DNA of 5,078 nucleotides, taken from contig JAQUBU010000184.1 of NCBI GenBank assembly GCA_028686565.1, forward strand, positions 1 to 5,078. The letters are read 5' to 3'. The translations under genes were made by a program, and so were the position numbers. Positions 1 to 4,708 of the stretch are shown piece by piece (position 1 is the stretch's first letter; each line of letters starts with the position of its first letter). Under the pieces are notes generated by a model. The model was not told the DNA's origin, did not search any database, and saw nothing but the letters and a program-made list of their open reading frames with translations. The stretch is from Syntrophomonadaceae bacterium. GTDB taxonomy: Bacteria > Bacillota > Syntrophomonadia > Syntrophomonadales > Syntrophomonadaceae.

Positions 1-1
1 T

Positions 2-256
2 ATCTCCAGGCAGGATATGATGGTGCTGACCGCCAATGCCCTGGGCAAATTGAAAGAAATGCAGGCCGTAGAGGATACAAATGTACTGGATAGATTCAAT
101 GATAAGGCAGATATTGCCGGGTATGCCGCTAAGAGCATGGCAACCCTAGTTACCGAAGGACTAATTTCCGGACAAGGCGATAAACTGAACCCCGGTTTGA
201 GAGCTACCCGCGCCGAAGCTGCCGTTTTCCTGTACAAGATATGCAACAAAAACTAA
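2..256 (+). CDS. S-layer homology (SLH) domain protein, C-terminal fragment
   Basis: The open frame enters from the left edge and ends at TAA, giving 84 visible residues; the true start lies outside the window. It opens with ISRQDMMVLTANAL, which matches the closing part of one SLH repeat (consensus T/I-R-x-E/D-hydrophobic). A nearly complete last repeat follows: FNDKADIAGYAAKSMATL, then EGLISGQGDKLNP, then the hallmark TRAEAAVFLYKI at the very C-terminus. SLH repeats, usually three in tandem, bind pyruvylated secondary cell wall polymers and hold exported proteins in the S-layer or on the Gram-positive cell wall. The N-terminal part, which would tell whether this is the S-layer protein itself or an anchored enzyme, is not visible. 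A hairpin 25 bases after the stop probably ends the transcript. The family call is firm; the specific role is unknown. Confidence 0.92.
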   Translation: MSRQDMMVLTANALGKLKEMQAVEDTNVLDRFNDKADIAGYAAKSMATLVTEGLISGQGDKLNPGLRATRAEAAVFLYKICNKN

Positions 257-280
257 AGAGATACGAATATGTATTAAACA

Positions 281-309
281 GAAACGCCACAGTTAAACCG
301 TGGCGTTTC
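281..309 (+). terminator. Probable intrinsic terminator after the SLH gene
   Basis: There is a perfect 10-bp inverted repeat, GAAACGCCAC (281-290) and GTGGCGTTTC (300-309), around a 9-nt loop. It starts 25 bases after the SLH stop codon. The T-tract after the stem is poor (TTT inside the stem, then CTTGG), so termination strength is uncertain. Position and stem quality support the call. Confidence 0.65.
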
Positions 310-483
310 TTGGTGTCAAGGGAAAATTTTTAAAAATGCTTTGTTTTTTCTACTGCTTCACTTTTAAATCTGTCTTGTAATAGGTTACCTGATCTTCATA
401 TTTTAATTTGTATCAGCATACATAAGGGCGAAAAGGGGGAATGAAGTCTGACTGCTCTTATCAAGTAAGTTCAGGACTTTTTA
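310..483. other. Intergenic stretch with no convincing gene
   Basis: This AT-rich spacer lies between the rightward SLH gene and the leftward gene at 484-1008, whose ends converge. A weak rightward hairpin with one bulged G pairs 444-451 with 471-479 and runs into TTTTT (478-482); it could be a second terminator reading right. On the minus strand, 350-412 encodes a start-less run of 20 residues ending in TAG (ends TDLKVKQ) that reads like the tail of a broken protein. Nothing else is recognisable. Confidence 0.4.
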
Positions 484-1008
484 TTACTTTTCTTCTGGAG
501 TCAATAATAATCGTGGAAACAGAGGATCGGGATATTTCCATCCTTTAACTTCAAAAATACTACCTTTTAAATCCCCATCTGATAAATTTAAAGGAATACT
601 AATGTCTCTTCTTGCAGTTGTGTCTTCTTGAACCATGCCATTTTTCAAGCTGCCTGTAATAATGTAATCTGTCTTAATTCTAACAAGCCTTTCAAACCAC
701 GTTCTGTTTTGTTTGATCGTACAGTTCACTAATTCTGCATCCCCAATCTTTCCTGTAACATTTCTATCTGCTCCAATCATAATTTCAATAATTATCCAAT
801 CTTCCGGATATTTACTAGGCGATATTCCTTTTTTAAATAGTGCAAATACTTCAGACTGTCCTGTCCATTTCCCAACTAAAGATTCCGGGGGATTCCAATT
901 ATTCATTACACTGCGATTATAGGCCACGGAAGCAGCTATTATGATAAGCAAGATTATTAGAAAAATAATTATCGTTTTGAGCGGAATACCAAATATATTT
1001 TTCTTCAT
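484..1008 (-). CDS. Membrane-anchored hypothetical protein, 174 aa
   Basis: I do not recognise this protein. The start is well supported: GGAGGAGG (minus strand, 1016-1023) lies 7 nt before the ATG. Residues 1-11 are short and basic (MKKNIFGIPLK). Residues 12-30 form a strongly hydrophobic segment (TIIIFLIILLIIIAASVAY), best read as an uncleaved signal anchor that leaves about 140 residues outside the membrane. The soluble part opens with ESLVGKWTGQSEVF, a G-x-W-x-G pattern seen at the start of many small beta-barrel (lipocalin-like) domains. Alternating beta-prone stretches follow (WIIIEIMIG, DYIITGSL, ISIPLNL, GSIFEVKGW). A beta-barrel extracytoplasmic domain is therefore plausible but unproven. 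The upstream spacer holds the 163-bp palindromic element, and no operon partner is evident. The frame on the opposite strand inside this gene is a shadow. Confidence 0.75.
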   Translation of the reverse strand: MKKNIFGIPLKTIIIFLIILLIIIAASVAYNRSVMNNWNPPESLVGKWTGQSEVFALFKKGISPSKYPEDWIIIEIMIGADRNVTGKIGDAELVNCTIKQNRTWFERLVRIKTDYIITGSLKNGMVQEDTTARRDISIPLNLSDGDLKGSIFEVKGWKYPDPLFPRLLLTPEEK

Positions 1009-1037
1009 ATTTTATCCTCCTCCACTGTATATGAAAC

Positions 1038-1200
1038 TAGTACTTTGTATAGTCTAAAAGTTTATTATATCCTCCGAGAAAAATATTCGCAGGGGGAGGC
1101 GGAGGAGTGAGTAATACTGGACGTATTGCGATTGACGACAACGAAGACCTGCGAAAATTTGGCCGGTGGGAATTAAAGTTTTAGATTTTACAGAGTACTA
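1038..1200. repeat. 163-bp imperfect palindromic element with 26-bp inverted ends (MITE-like)
   Basis: The left end (1038-1063, TAGTACTTTGTATAGTCTAA...) and the reverse complement of the right end (1175-1200, TAGTACTCTGTAAAATCTAA...) agree at 22 of 26 positions. The pairing continues inward with small gaps down to TTCGCAGG (1086-1093) against CCTGCGAA (1148-1155), so almost the whole element can fold into one hairpin with arms of about 55 nt. The purine-rich centre (1094-1147) carries its own 7-bp hairpin: GTAATAC (1111-1117) with GTATTGC (1123-1129, one G-T pair) around TGGAC. Both outer ends carry TA, which would fit a TA target duplication as made by IS630/Tc1-type transposases, but TA is too short to be proof. 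It has no coding capacity. It sits between two leftward genes, and a TATAAT on its minus strand (1064-1069) faces the 484-1008 gene, though with no good -35 box. It could be a non-autonomous mobile repeat, a structured RNA, or both. Confidence 0.65.
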
Positions 1201-1327
1201 TTGTTCACACTTATCCATCTGTTTTTTACAAACTCCGTGTATGCTAAGCCATATAACCATGGGAATCATTGAAGCGTTTTCATTTTTAAACTAAATTTAG
1301 TAACCCCAGTCCGCACCTGGTGTACCA
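1201..1327. other. Short intergenic spacer, nothing recognised
   Basis: This is the AT-rich stretch between the palindromic element and the 3' end of the leftward 1328-1882 gene. The only structure seen is the 10-bp palindrome CTAAATTTAG (1291-1300), which lacks a T-run typical of a terminator. No gene or RNA is visible here, and no clear terminator for the 1328-1882 gene. Confidence 0.4.
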
Positions 1328-1882
1328 TTAAATACTCCAGGGACTCTGTACCCCTTTGACGGCTCTGAAACTCAGGTAGCTATAATGATCTATCTTTCTT
1401 TTATCATATACGCCGCCATCATATACTATAATGTATGCCTGTTTTTTATCCTGTGCTGAGGTATCCGCCGTCCAGTAATAAATCACTTTTGAATGTACAT
1501 CCCACAAAGGAGACTCCTTATCCGGCGTTTTTTCATAATCAGCCTTCTCTTTCTCCGCATACCACACTCCGCCGGCATTTTCTCCATGAAGCATCATCGA
1601 ACGAACCGCCTCGTCAATAGTTGGTAAACGCCAAATATTCTGTTCCGTTTCCATGACTTTCAAACCATCTTCAGATAAATGCTTGCAGATATTTTGTGCT
1701 TCTTCCCAAGATAGGCCTCTATCAGGCCAGCCTGGTCCTCTTGGAGCCCAGGCCAATGTCACCTCGTTCCCTTCGACTATTCTTATCCCTAAGTCACCGT
1801 CATTAATTCTGTTTGATACCTTGATTCCCTGAGGAATAGAAATTGCCAGTACAATGATCAACGGTACAAATATTTTTTGCAT
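1328..1882 (-). CDS. Secreted DUF1566/Lcl C-terminal-like protein, 184 aa
   Basis: The N-terminus MQKIFVPLIIVLAISIPQG has the short basic and hydrophobic parts of a signal peptide, so the product is probably exported. The mature part contains the pattern of the DUF1566/Lcl_C family: LSWEEAQNICKHL (about residues 57-69), then WRLPTIDEAVRSM (about 83-95), then YYWTAD (about 135-140), an AYIIVYDGG strand, and a closing SYLSFRAVKG. In that family the W-x-LPT-x-x-E motif, the Y-W-T/S motif and the terminal F/V-R-A/C-V are conserved. Family members are often surface or secreted domains, some linked to adhesion, and have no established enzymatic reaction. The start is ATG with a modest AAAAGGAAAT site about 8 nt upstream. 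A leftward terminator lies just upstream (1905-1939), so the gene needs its own promoter or read-through. A TATAAT (minus strand, 1898-1903) is present but lies very close to the start. Confidence 0.7.
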   Translation of the reverse strand: MQKIFVPLIIVLAISIPQGIKVSNRINDGDLGIRIVEGNEVTLAWAPRGPGWPDRGLSWEEAQNICKHLSEDGLKVMETEQNIWRLPTIDEAVRSMMLHGENAGGVWYAEKEKADYEKTPDKESPLWDVHSKVIYYWTADTSAQDKKQAYIIVYDGGVYDKRKIDHYSYLSFRAVKGVQSPWSI

Positions 1883-1904
1883 TTAAATTTCCTTTTTATT
1901 ATAT

Positions 1905-1939
1905 AAAAAAGTGAACAAGAAATTAGCCCCTTGTTCACT
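1905..1939 (-). terminator. Intrinsic terminator, leftward
   Basis: A 10-bp perfect inverted repeat, AGTGAACAAG (1910-1919) and CTTGTTCACT (1930-1939), has a 10-nt loop. Read on the minus strand, the stem is followed directly by a run of six T (plus-strand A at 1905-1910, overlapping the stem base by one). It is well placed to end transcription coming from the XRE gene at 2336-2689 and its short downstream frames, before the 1328-1882 gene begins. Confidence 0.8.
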
Positions 1940-2335
1940 CACAATTCACAAGCGTCCAGTAATGCATATCCTTTTTTAAAAAGTCCCGGGGTTATTCCCC
2001 GATATCTTCAAAATCCGGTTCTGCCAGGAAAAGTGCGGCGTAGCCTACTTTGTTTCGCAACGTCGTCAACACTCCTTCTGTTAGCCCTTTGCATGTATTG
2101 GCGTTCATTACACAGAAAGGGCAATACATTCTCGGTGCTGGCAATGTTATTCTTCCAATTTTCGCTGCACTTTTATTTTGCCAAAAGCACGTCTATTTCG
2201 TAAATACCGGCGTCTGTCATTCGTTGCCGTCTTTGCCGGTTTCACACAAGCTGCTTCTGTCAACGTTGGCCCTGTGACGGGGTCCCGGGTAATGGAATAC
2301 GATCTTCCCGGTGACTACCCCGCCTTCTTCTAATT
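1940..2335 (-). other. Dense cluster of short leftward frames, possibly a decayed gene
   Basis: These roughly 400 bases lie between the XRE stop and the leftward terminator. No frame stays open throughout, yet several minus-strand pieces look protein-like. In order they are a frame at 2217-2339, a 15-codon frame at 2173-2220 (MTDAGIYEIDVLLAK) whose ATG overlaps the previous stop as ATGA, and a frame at 1992-2144. Continuing the 15-codon frame through one TAA and one TGA gives further plausible residues (NVLPFLCNERQYMQ, then ITPGLFKKGYALLDACEL), so one degraded gene is an alternative to several microproteins. A small GC-rich hairpin (1987-2001) holds the TAA of the 1992-2144 frame in its loop and is followed leftward by TTTTT. 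Open frames on the plus strand here (1931-2203 and 2050-2277) lack good start signals and look like shadows. Confidence 0.45.
1992..2144 (-). CDS. Candidate 50-aa cysteine-containing microprotein
   Basis: This is a leftward frame with TTG as proposed start, GGAAGA 6 nt upstream (minus strand, 2151-2156) and TAA stop. An alternative start is the ATG at 2127-2129, giving 45 aa beginning MYCPFCVMNANTCKG. The C-P-F-C pair with a further C seven residues on suggests a small metal-binding knuckle, though a second pair of ligands is missing. The C-terminal half (LRNKVGYAALFLAEPDFEDIGE) has a normal amphipathic and acidic composition. First codon positions are purine-biased (31 of 50), which favours coding. 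It lies downstream of, and co-directional with, the XRE gene. I recognise no family; it may be part of a decayed gene rather than an intact product. Confidence 0.35.
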   Translation of the reverse strand: MPAPRMYCPFCVMNANTCKGLTEGVLTTLRNKVGYAALFLAEPDFEDIGE

Positions 2336-2339
2336 TCAC
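2217..2339 (-). CDS. Candidate 40-aa microprotein coupled to the XRE gene
   Basis: The GTG start overlaps the XRE stop as GTGA, the stop-start junction typical of translational coupling in operons. The frame runs 40 codons (beginning VKLEEGGVVTGKIVFHYPG) to a TGA that itself overlaps the ATG of the next short frame as ATGA. First codon positions are strongly purine-biased (32 of 40), as in real coding sequence. Against it, the nearest GGAGG (minus strand, 2356-2360) is 16 nt from the GTG, too far for normal independent initiation. The product matches nothing I know, and a competing frame over much of the same bases is also open. Treat as tentative. Confidence 0.35.
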   Translation of the reverse strand: MKLEEGGVVTGKIVFHYPGPRHRANVDRSSLCETGKDGNE

Positions 2340-2689
2340 TTTTTAGCTTTTCTTTCCTCCAGGTATCTGGCATAGCTTAAAAGTTCTTTTTTGTCATCGT
2401 CCGATAACGATAAAAACAAGTCTGTTATAATGGTAGTTTCCTGAACATAACGGTTGTCGGTAAATCCAATCAGGTAACTAAATCCTACGTTCAGGGCCTC
2501 GGCTATAGCTGTAGCATGGATCAGCTTTGGCGGATGACTAGCTGCCTCATATTTTGATATAGTTGCCTTTGACAATCCTGCCATCCTGCCTACATCCTCT
2601 TGAGACCACCCCCTTTCTTCTCTAATTTCCTTTAATCGTTGGGCAAATACTTCTCGAATCTGCTTTGGGTCTGTGTTTATTATAACCAC
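2336..2689 (-). CDS. XRE-family transcriptional regulator (repressor-like), 117 aa
   Basis: This is a DNA-binding protein with a five-helix HTH_3/XRE domain at about residues 9-64. Its parts are FAQRLKEIREERGWSQEDVGRMAGLSKATISKYEAASHPPKL and a following helix AIAEALNVGFSYLIGFTD. W28-S29-Q30 and GLSKATISKYE are the turn and recognition-helix features of the family. The tail (LFLSLSDDDKKELLSYARYLEERKAKK) is a helical segment like the short C-terminal extension of many phage-type XRE repressors. The start is GTG, and AAGAAG directly abuts it. The only upstream ATG is followed at once by a stop, so initiation here may be weak or rely on the AAGGTGG overlapping the start. It is divergent from the second XRE gene across 156 bp holding GTTAAC palindromes, so auto- and cross-regulation is likely (inference). 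No protease or catalytic domain is present. Confidence 0.9.
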   Translation of the reverse strand: MVIINTDPKQIREVFAQRLKEIREERGWSQEDVGRMAGLSKATISKYEAASHPPKLIHATAIAEALNVGFSYLIGFTDNRYVQETTIITDLFLSLSDDDKKELLSYARYLEERKAKK

Positions 2690-2751
2690 CTTCTTACATA
2701 ATCCTACTTAAGATATAACATATATTAACTTAATGCGCAATAAACAATGTA

Positions 2752-2765
2752 TTTTGTTAACAAAA
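2752..2765. promoter_or_regulatory. Candidate operator palindrome TTTTGTTAACAAAA
   Basis: This perfect 14-bp palindrome lies 4 bp upstream of the -35 box of the rightward XRE gene, inside the divergent XRE intergenic region. Its GTTAAC core recurs at 2821-2826, between that gene's promoter and its ribosome binding site, and at 3084-3089. Spacing around the promoter suits binding by a dimeric XRE protein. Which of the two regulators binds is not known. Confidence 0.5.
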
Positions 2766-2769
2766 GTTA

Positions 2770-2798
2770 TTGACAAATACTTTCCTATCTGGTAATTT
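2770..2798 (+). promoter_or_regulatory. SigA-type promoter for the rightward XRE gene
   Basis: A perfect -35 TTGACA (2770-2775) is followed after 17 bp by TAATTT (2793-2798), a 4/6 match to TATAAT. The expected start near 2805 gives a leader of about 40 nt that includes GTTAAC (2821-2826) and the GGAGGAG ribosome site. GTTAAC palindromes on both sides suggest repression. Confidence 0.7.
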
Positions 2799-2820
2799 AA
2801 TATTATCATAGTTGCGAAAA

Positions 2821-2826
2821 GTTAAC
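2821..2826. promoter_or_regulatory. Second GTTAAC candidate operator half
   Basis: AAAAGTTAACTGG lies in the leader just upstream of the GGAGGAG ribosome site. It repeats the core of the palindrome at 2752-2765. A bound protein here would block the promoter or early elongation. The match is only a hexamer plus flanking A residues, so chance is possible. Confidence 0.35.
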
Positions 2827-2845
2827 TGGCGGGAGGAGTCACTAA

Positions 2846-3052
2846 ATGACAGTTTCCATTGCACGCAATATTCGTGCTGAAAGAGTCAGATGTGGATTGA
2901 CTCAGCGCGATATGGCCCTAAAGTTGGGGCTTTCGGCAACTGGATACAACCATAAAGAGAATGGGAAAAGGCAATTTACTCTCGGGGAATTCGTTTTGAT
3001 ATGTAAAATACTAGGAACAGAACCAGAATATTTAATAATAAAGTCCCATTAG
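2846..3052 (+). CDS. Small XRE-family regulator (Cro-like), 68 aa
   Basis: This is a single HTH_3 domain with almost nothing outside it, the size class of Cro-like phage and plasmid regulators. Residues 4-63 carry it: SIARNIRAERVRCGLTQRDM, then LKLGLSATGYNHKENGKRQF (turn and recognition helix), then a closing helix FVLICKILGTEPEYLI. GLTQ and the Y-x-x-K-E-N-G-K-R stretch are family hallmarks. The start is well supported: GGAGGAG (2832-2838) lies 7 nt before the ATG, behind a TTGACA promoter. It is divergent from the larger XRE gene at 2336-2689. The pair has the architecture of a repressor/Cro switch, in which each may repress the other or itself (inference). The TAG stop lies in the loop of the downstream terminator. 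Confidence 0.9.
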   Translation: MTVSIARNIRAERVRCGLTQRDMALKLGLSATGYNHKENGKRQFTLGEFVLICKILGTEPEYLIIKSH

Positions 3053-3063
3053 AGGACTTTTTT
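3040..3063 (+). terminator. Intrinsic terminator of the Cro-like gene
   Basis: The stem is AAAGTCC (3040-3046) and GGACTTT (3054-3060) with a 7-nt loop, running into TTTTTT (3058-3063). The stop codon TAG (3050-3052) sits in the loop, so the last codons of the gene form the terminator. Translation to the end could interfere with folding, which makes partial read-through into the downstream small membrane genes possible. Confidence 0.75.
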
Positions 3064-3168
3064 GCGCCCTTGTGTTTCTAAAAGTTAACAAACAGAGGGA
3101 CGGGGTGATGGGGAAAGGCCGCGGATATGGTTGTTATGTTTAAGCAAGGGATGAAAGGAGGGCATCCA

Positions 3169-3267
3169 GTGAAAGGATTATTAGTCGCATTTGCCATTAT
3201 GGTCTCATTACTATCCGGATTGGTAAGCACCTTATACGTATTTAAGAATTTATACCTGAAAACATAG
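3169..3267 (+). CDS. 32-aa single-span membrane microprotein
   Basis: The frame is short but has a strong ribosome site, AAAGGAGGG (3154-3162), 6 nt before a GTG start. It encodes a basic start (MKG), a hydrophobic stretch of about 20 residues (LLVAFAIMVSLLSGLVSTLY) and a basic tail (KNLYLK), then TAG. In-frame ATGs at 3127, 3136 and 3151 could extend it, but none has a comparable ribosome site. The composition is that of a one-helix inner membrane peptide. Such peptides may be regulators of membrane enzymes, type I-like toxins or phage accessory peptides, and the sequence does not say which. It lies 116 nt after the Cro-like gene and 71 nt before another membrane protein gene in the same direction. 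Confidence 0.65.
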   Translation: MKGLLVAFAIMVSLLSGLVSTLYVFKNLYLKT

Positions 3268-3338
3268 CAGCAACTGTGAAAATGACTTTATATCAGTGAG
3301 ATGGCAGGTTAGGAAGGGTAAATGGGAGGAGGATAAAA

Positions 3339-3662
3339 ATGACTGAATTACAAGAAACATTTTTATTTGGTTCATTTGTTTATTATCTATTCAAAGGTTC
3401 GTTATATGTATTGTTGTATGTAGCATTGATCATTGTGGAAAAACATGCTCGGGAGCGGCATAAACAAATGAAAATATTTTTAAGCAAAAAAAGAGCTGAA
3501 GAACGCGAAAGATGGAAAGTGGCATATAGTTTATATGAAAAGCAAAAAGATATTCCAACATCCGAGCCCTTAGGATTGTCCCAATTATTAAGTAATCCAA
3601 AATCATTTACAGCATATTCCAATGTTATTAATATTGGGTTTAAGCCTGGACACCAAATATGA
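3339..3662 (+). CDS. Small membrane protein with basic helical tail, 107 aa
   Basis: The start is clear: GGGAGGAGGA (3324-3333) lies about 5 nt before the ATG. Residues 8-34 are hydrophobic (LFGSFVYYLFKGSLYVLLYV, then ALIIV) and form one long or two short membrane spans. Residues 35-67 are highly charged and helical (EKHARERHKQMKIFLSKKRA, then EERERWK), likely a cytoplasmic basic helix. The last 40 residues are less structured (GLSQLLSNPKSFTAYSN). I recognise no family. Position downstream of the XRE switch and the 32-aa membrane microprotein suggests a cassette of small membrane proteins of a prophage or integrative element. The antisense frame at 3383-3721 is a shadow. Confidence 0.75.
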   Translation: MTELQETFLFGSFVYYLFKGSLYVLLYVALIIVEKHARERHKQMKIFLSKKRAEERERWKVAYSLYEKQKDIPTSEPLGLSQLLSNPKSFTAYSNVINIGFKPGHQI

Positions 3663-3777
3663 ACTTGATTAATAGTCATAACTCCATAGCTCTGTATGCA
3701 ACGGAATGCCGACCAGGACATCGAAGATCACACAAATTTAATATGGCATCAATATCTCGGACAACTGTCAGACGAAA

Positions 3778-4527
3778 TCATTTAAATATATCATTATAGA
3801 TGCCTCCGCTAATTATACTTTGATAGCTGTCAGTGCGGCACAACTGCTTGCAATAACTCAAATAGGTCAGGTCATCTATTTTAAAAGTATGCCCGTGGCT
3901 TGATGAGTGCCTGATGGTTACATAGTTCTCTTTGCCGATCGAAAACAGTCTAAAGCCTTTGGAAGTACAACTACTTTGAAATTCACTATCTTCACCATAG
4001 GTAATATCCGGAAAACTCAACACATCAAATACCTCTCTTTTGACAACCATCGTTGCCCCCACCACATATTTTGCATATATGAATTCCGGTAGCGGGCAGT
4101 AGAGGCCCAGGGTTTTTAATCCTTCAAAATATATAAACCTAGTGGTTTTTCCAATAATATCTGCATCAAATAATCTAATGTTCTTGACGGCGTCACTCAA
4201 ATACAAAGGGGCATAATAATCATCATCATCGAATTTGGCAATATAATTATACCGGGCTTGCCTAACGGCAAAATTATAGCAGGCACCCAATGACACATCT
4301 TGATCAATTTGATAAACCCTTATATTCCTGAACCGCCTGGCTTGGTCTGCCCATTCAGTAAATTTCATTTGGTTATTGTTCAGTATAATAATAAGCTCGC
4401 TCCACGGATGCTGCTGCCGGTTATAGTTTTCAAAAACCCTTTGAATAAAGGAAGGCCGGTTAGTACAAGTCATTACGGATATTCCGTTTTTCAGTGCTCT
4501 TTCACTATAACGTCTTTTTCCCCTCAT
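3778..4527 (-). CDS. Family 2 (GT-A) glycosyltransferase, 249 aa
   Basis: This enzyme is predicted to transfer a sugar from a nucleotide-sugar donor. The GT-A fold signs appear in order. NGISVMTCTNRPSFIQRVFE (residues 14-33) is the first beta strand and nucleotide-binding region, and ELIIILNNN (44-52) the second strand. LGACYNFAVRQARYNYIAKF (80-99) leads into DDDD at 100-103, the metal/nucleotide DXD motif. GATMVVKREVF (157-167) and GEDSEF (178-183) are the acceptor side and likely catalytic acid residues, and a late RHSSSHGHTF (206-215) could bind metal or donor. No membrane segment is seen, so the enzyme is cytosolic. Start: GGAGG (4532-4536) lies 4 nt before the ATG. It is divergent from a second GT2 gene at 4709. 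Spore-formers often carry such pairs for S-layer, flagellar or spore-coat glycosylation, but donor and acceptor cannot be read here. Confidence 0.9.
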   Translation of the reverse strand: MRGKRRYSERALKNGISVMTCTNRPSFIQRVFENYNRQQHPWSELIIILNNNQMKFTEWADQARRFRNIRVYQIDQDVSLGACYNFAVRQARYNYIAKFDDDDYYAPLYLSDAVKNIRLFDADIIGKTTRFIYFEGLKTLGLYCPLPEFIYAKYVVGATMVVKREVFDVLSFPDITYGEDSEFQSSCTSKGFRLFSIGKENYVTIRHSSSHGHTFKIDDLTYLSYCKQLCRTDSYQSIISGGIYNDIFK

Positions 4528-4708
4528 AATGCCTCCAGATGAATAGGAATTATCAGCTATCAGCCGTGGTTGTCGGTAATATCATTATGCTATTAGTATA
4601 CGTTTAATCTATCTTAAGGTGCTTAACTCTTAAATTTAGACACATATTGAATGAGATGCGCATATTTTTTGTAAGTATAAGAATCAATCAAGCAAAGGAG
4701 GTCTATCC
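4528..4708. promoter_or_regulatory. Divergent intergenic region between two glycosyltransferase genes
   Basis: The leaders and presumably the promoters of both glycosyltransferase genes must lie in these 181 bp, but I see no convincing -35/-10 pair on either strand. Visible features are a 7-bp tandem TATCAGC-TATCAGC (4551-4564), the palindrome ATGCGCAT near 4660, and ribosome sites GGAGG (minus, 4532-4536) and AAAGGAGG (plus, 4694-4701). Promoters of an alternative or sporulation sigma factor would be missed by this reading. Confidence 0.4.

Noticed and set aside
713..922. Plus-strand open frame inside the 174-aa gene
   Set aside because: Antisense shadow of a gene with a strong ribosome site and a clear membrane anchor.
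1094..1125. Purine-rich stretch resembling the GGCGGACGGGTGAGTAA region of 16S rRNA
   Set aside because: Only a short loose match (GGCGGAGGAGTGAGTAA). The flanks form the inverted arms of the palindromic element and show no other rRNA features.
1911..1938. Inverted repeat GTGAACAAG/CTTGTTCAC as an operator or transposon end
   Set aside because: The adjacent T-run and its position after the leftward frames fit an intrinsic terminator better. The shared TTGTTCAC at 1201-1208 is only eight bases.
1931..2277. Plus-strand open frames over the cluster of short leftward frames
   Set aside because: No ribosome site or promoter, unnatural composition, and the surrounding operon and terminator point leftward. 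Treated as shadows.
3383..3721. Minus-strand open frame opposite the 107-aa gene
   Set aside because: No ribosome site, and it lies opposite a gene with an excellent start signal and a membrane-protein pattern.
3659..3799. 46-codon frame overlapping the stop of the 107-aa gene as ATGA, and a 29-codon frame at 3696-3785
   Set aside because: Neither has a ribosome site. First-position purine content is near random, the compositions are unlike normal proteins, and both run into the convergent glycosyltransferase gene.
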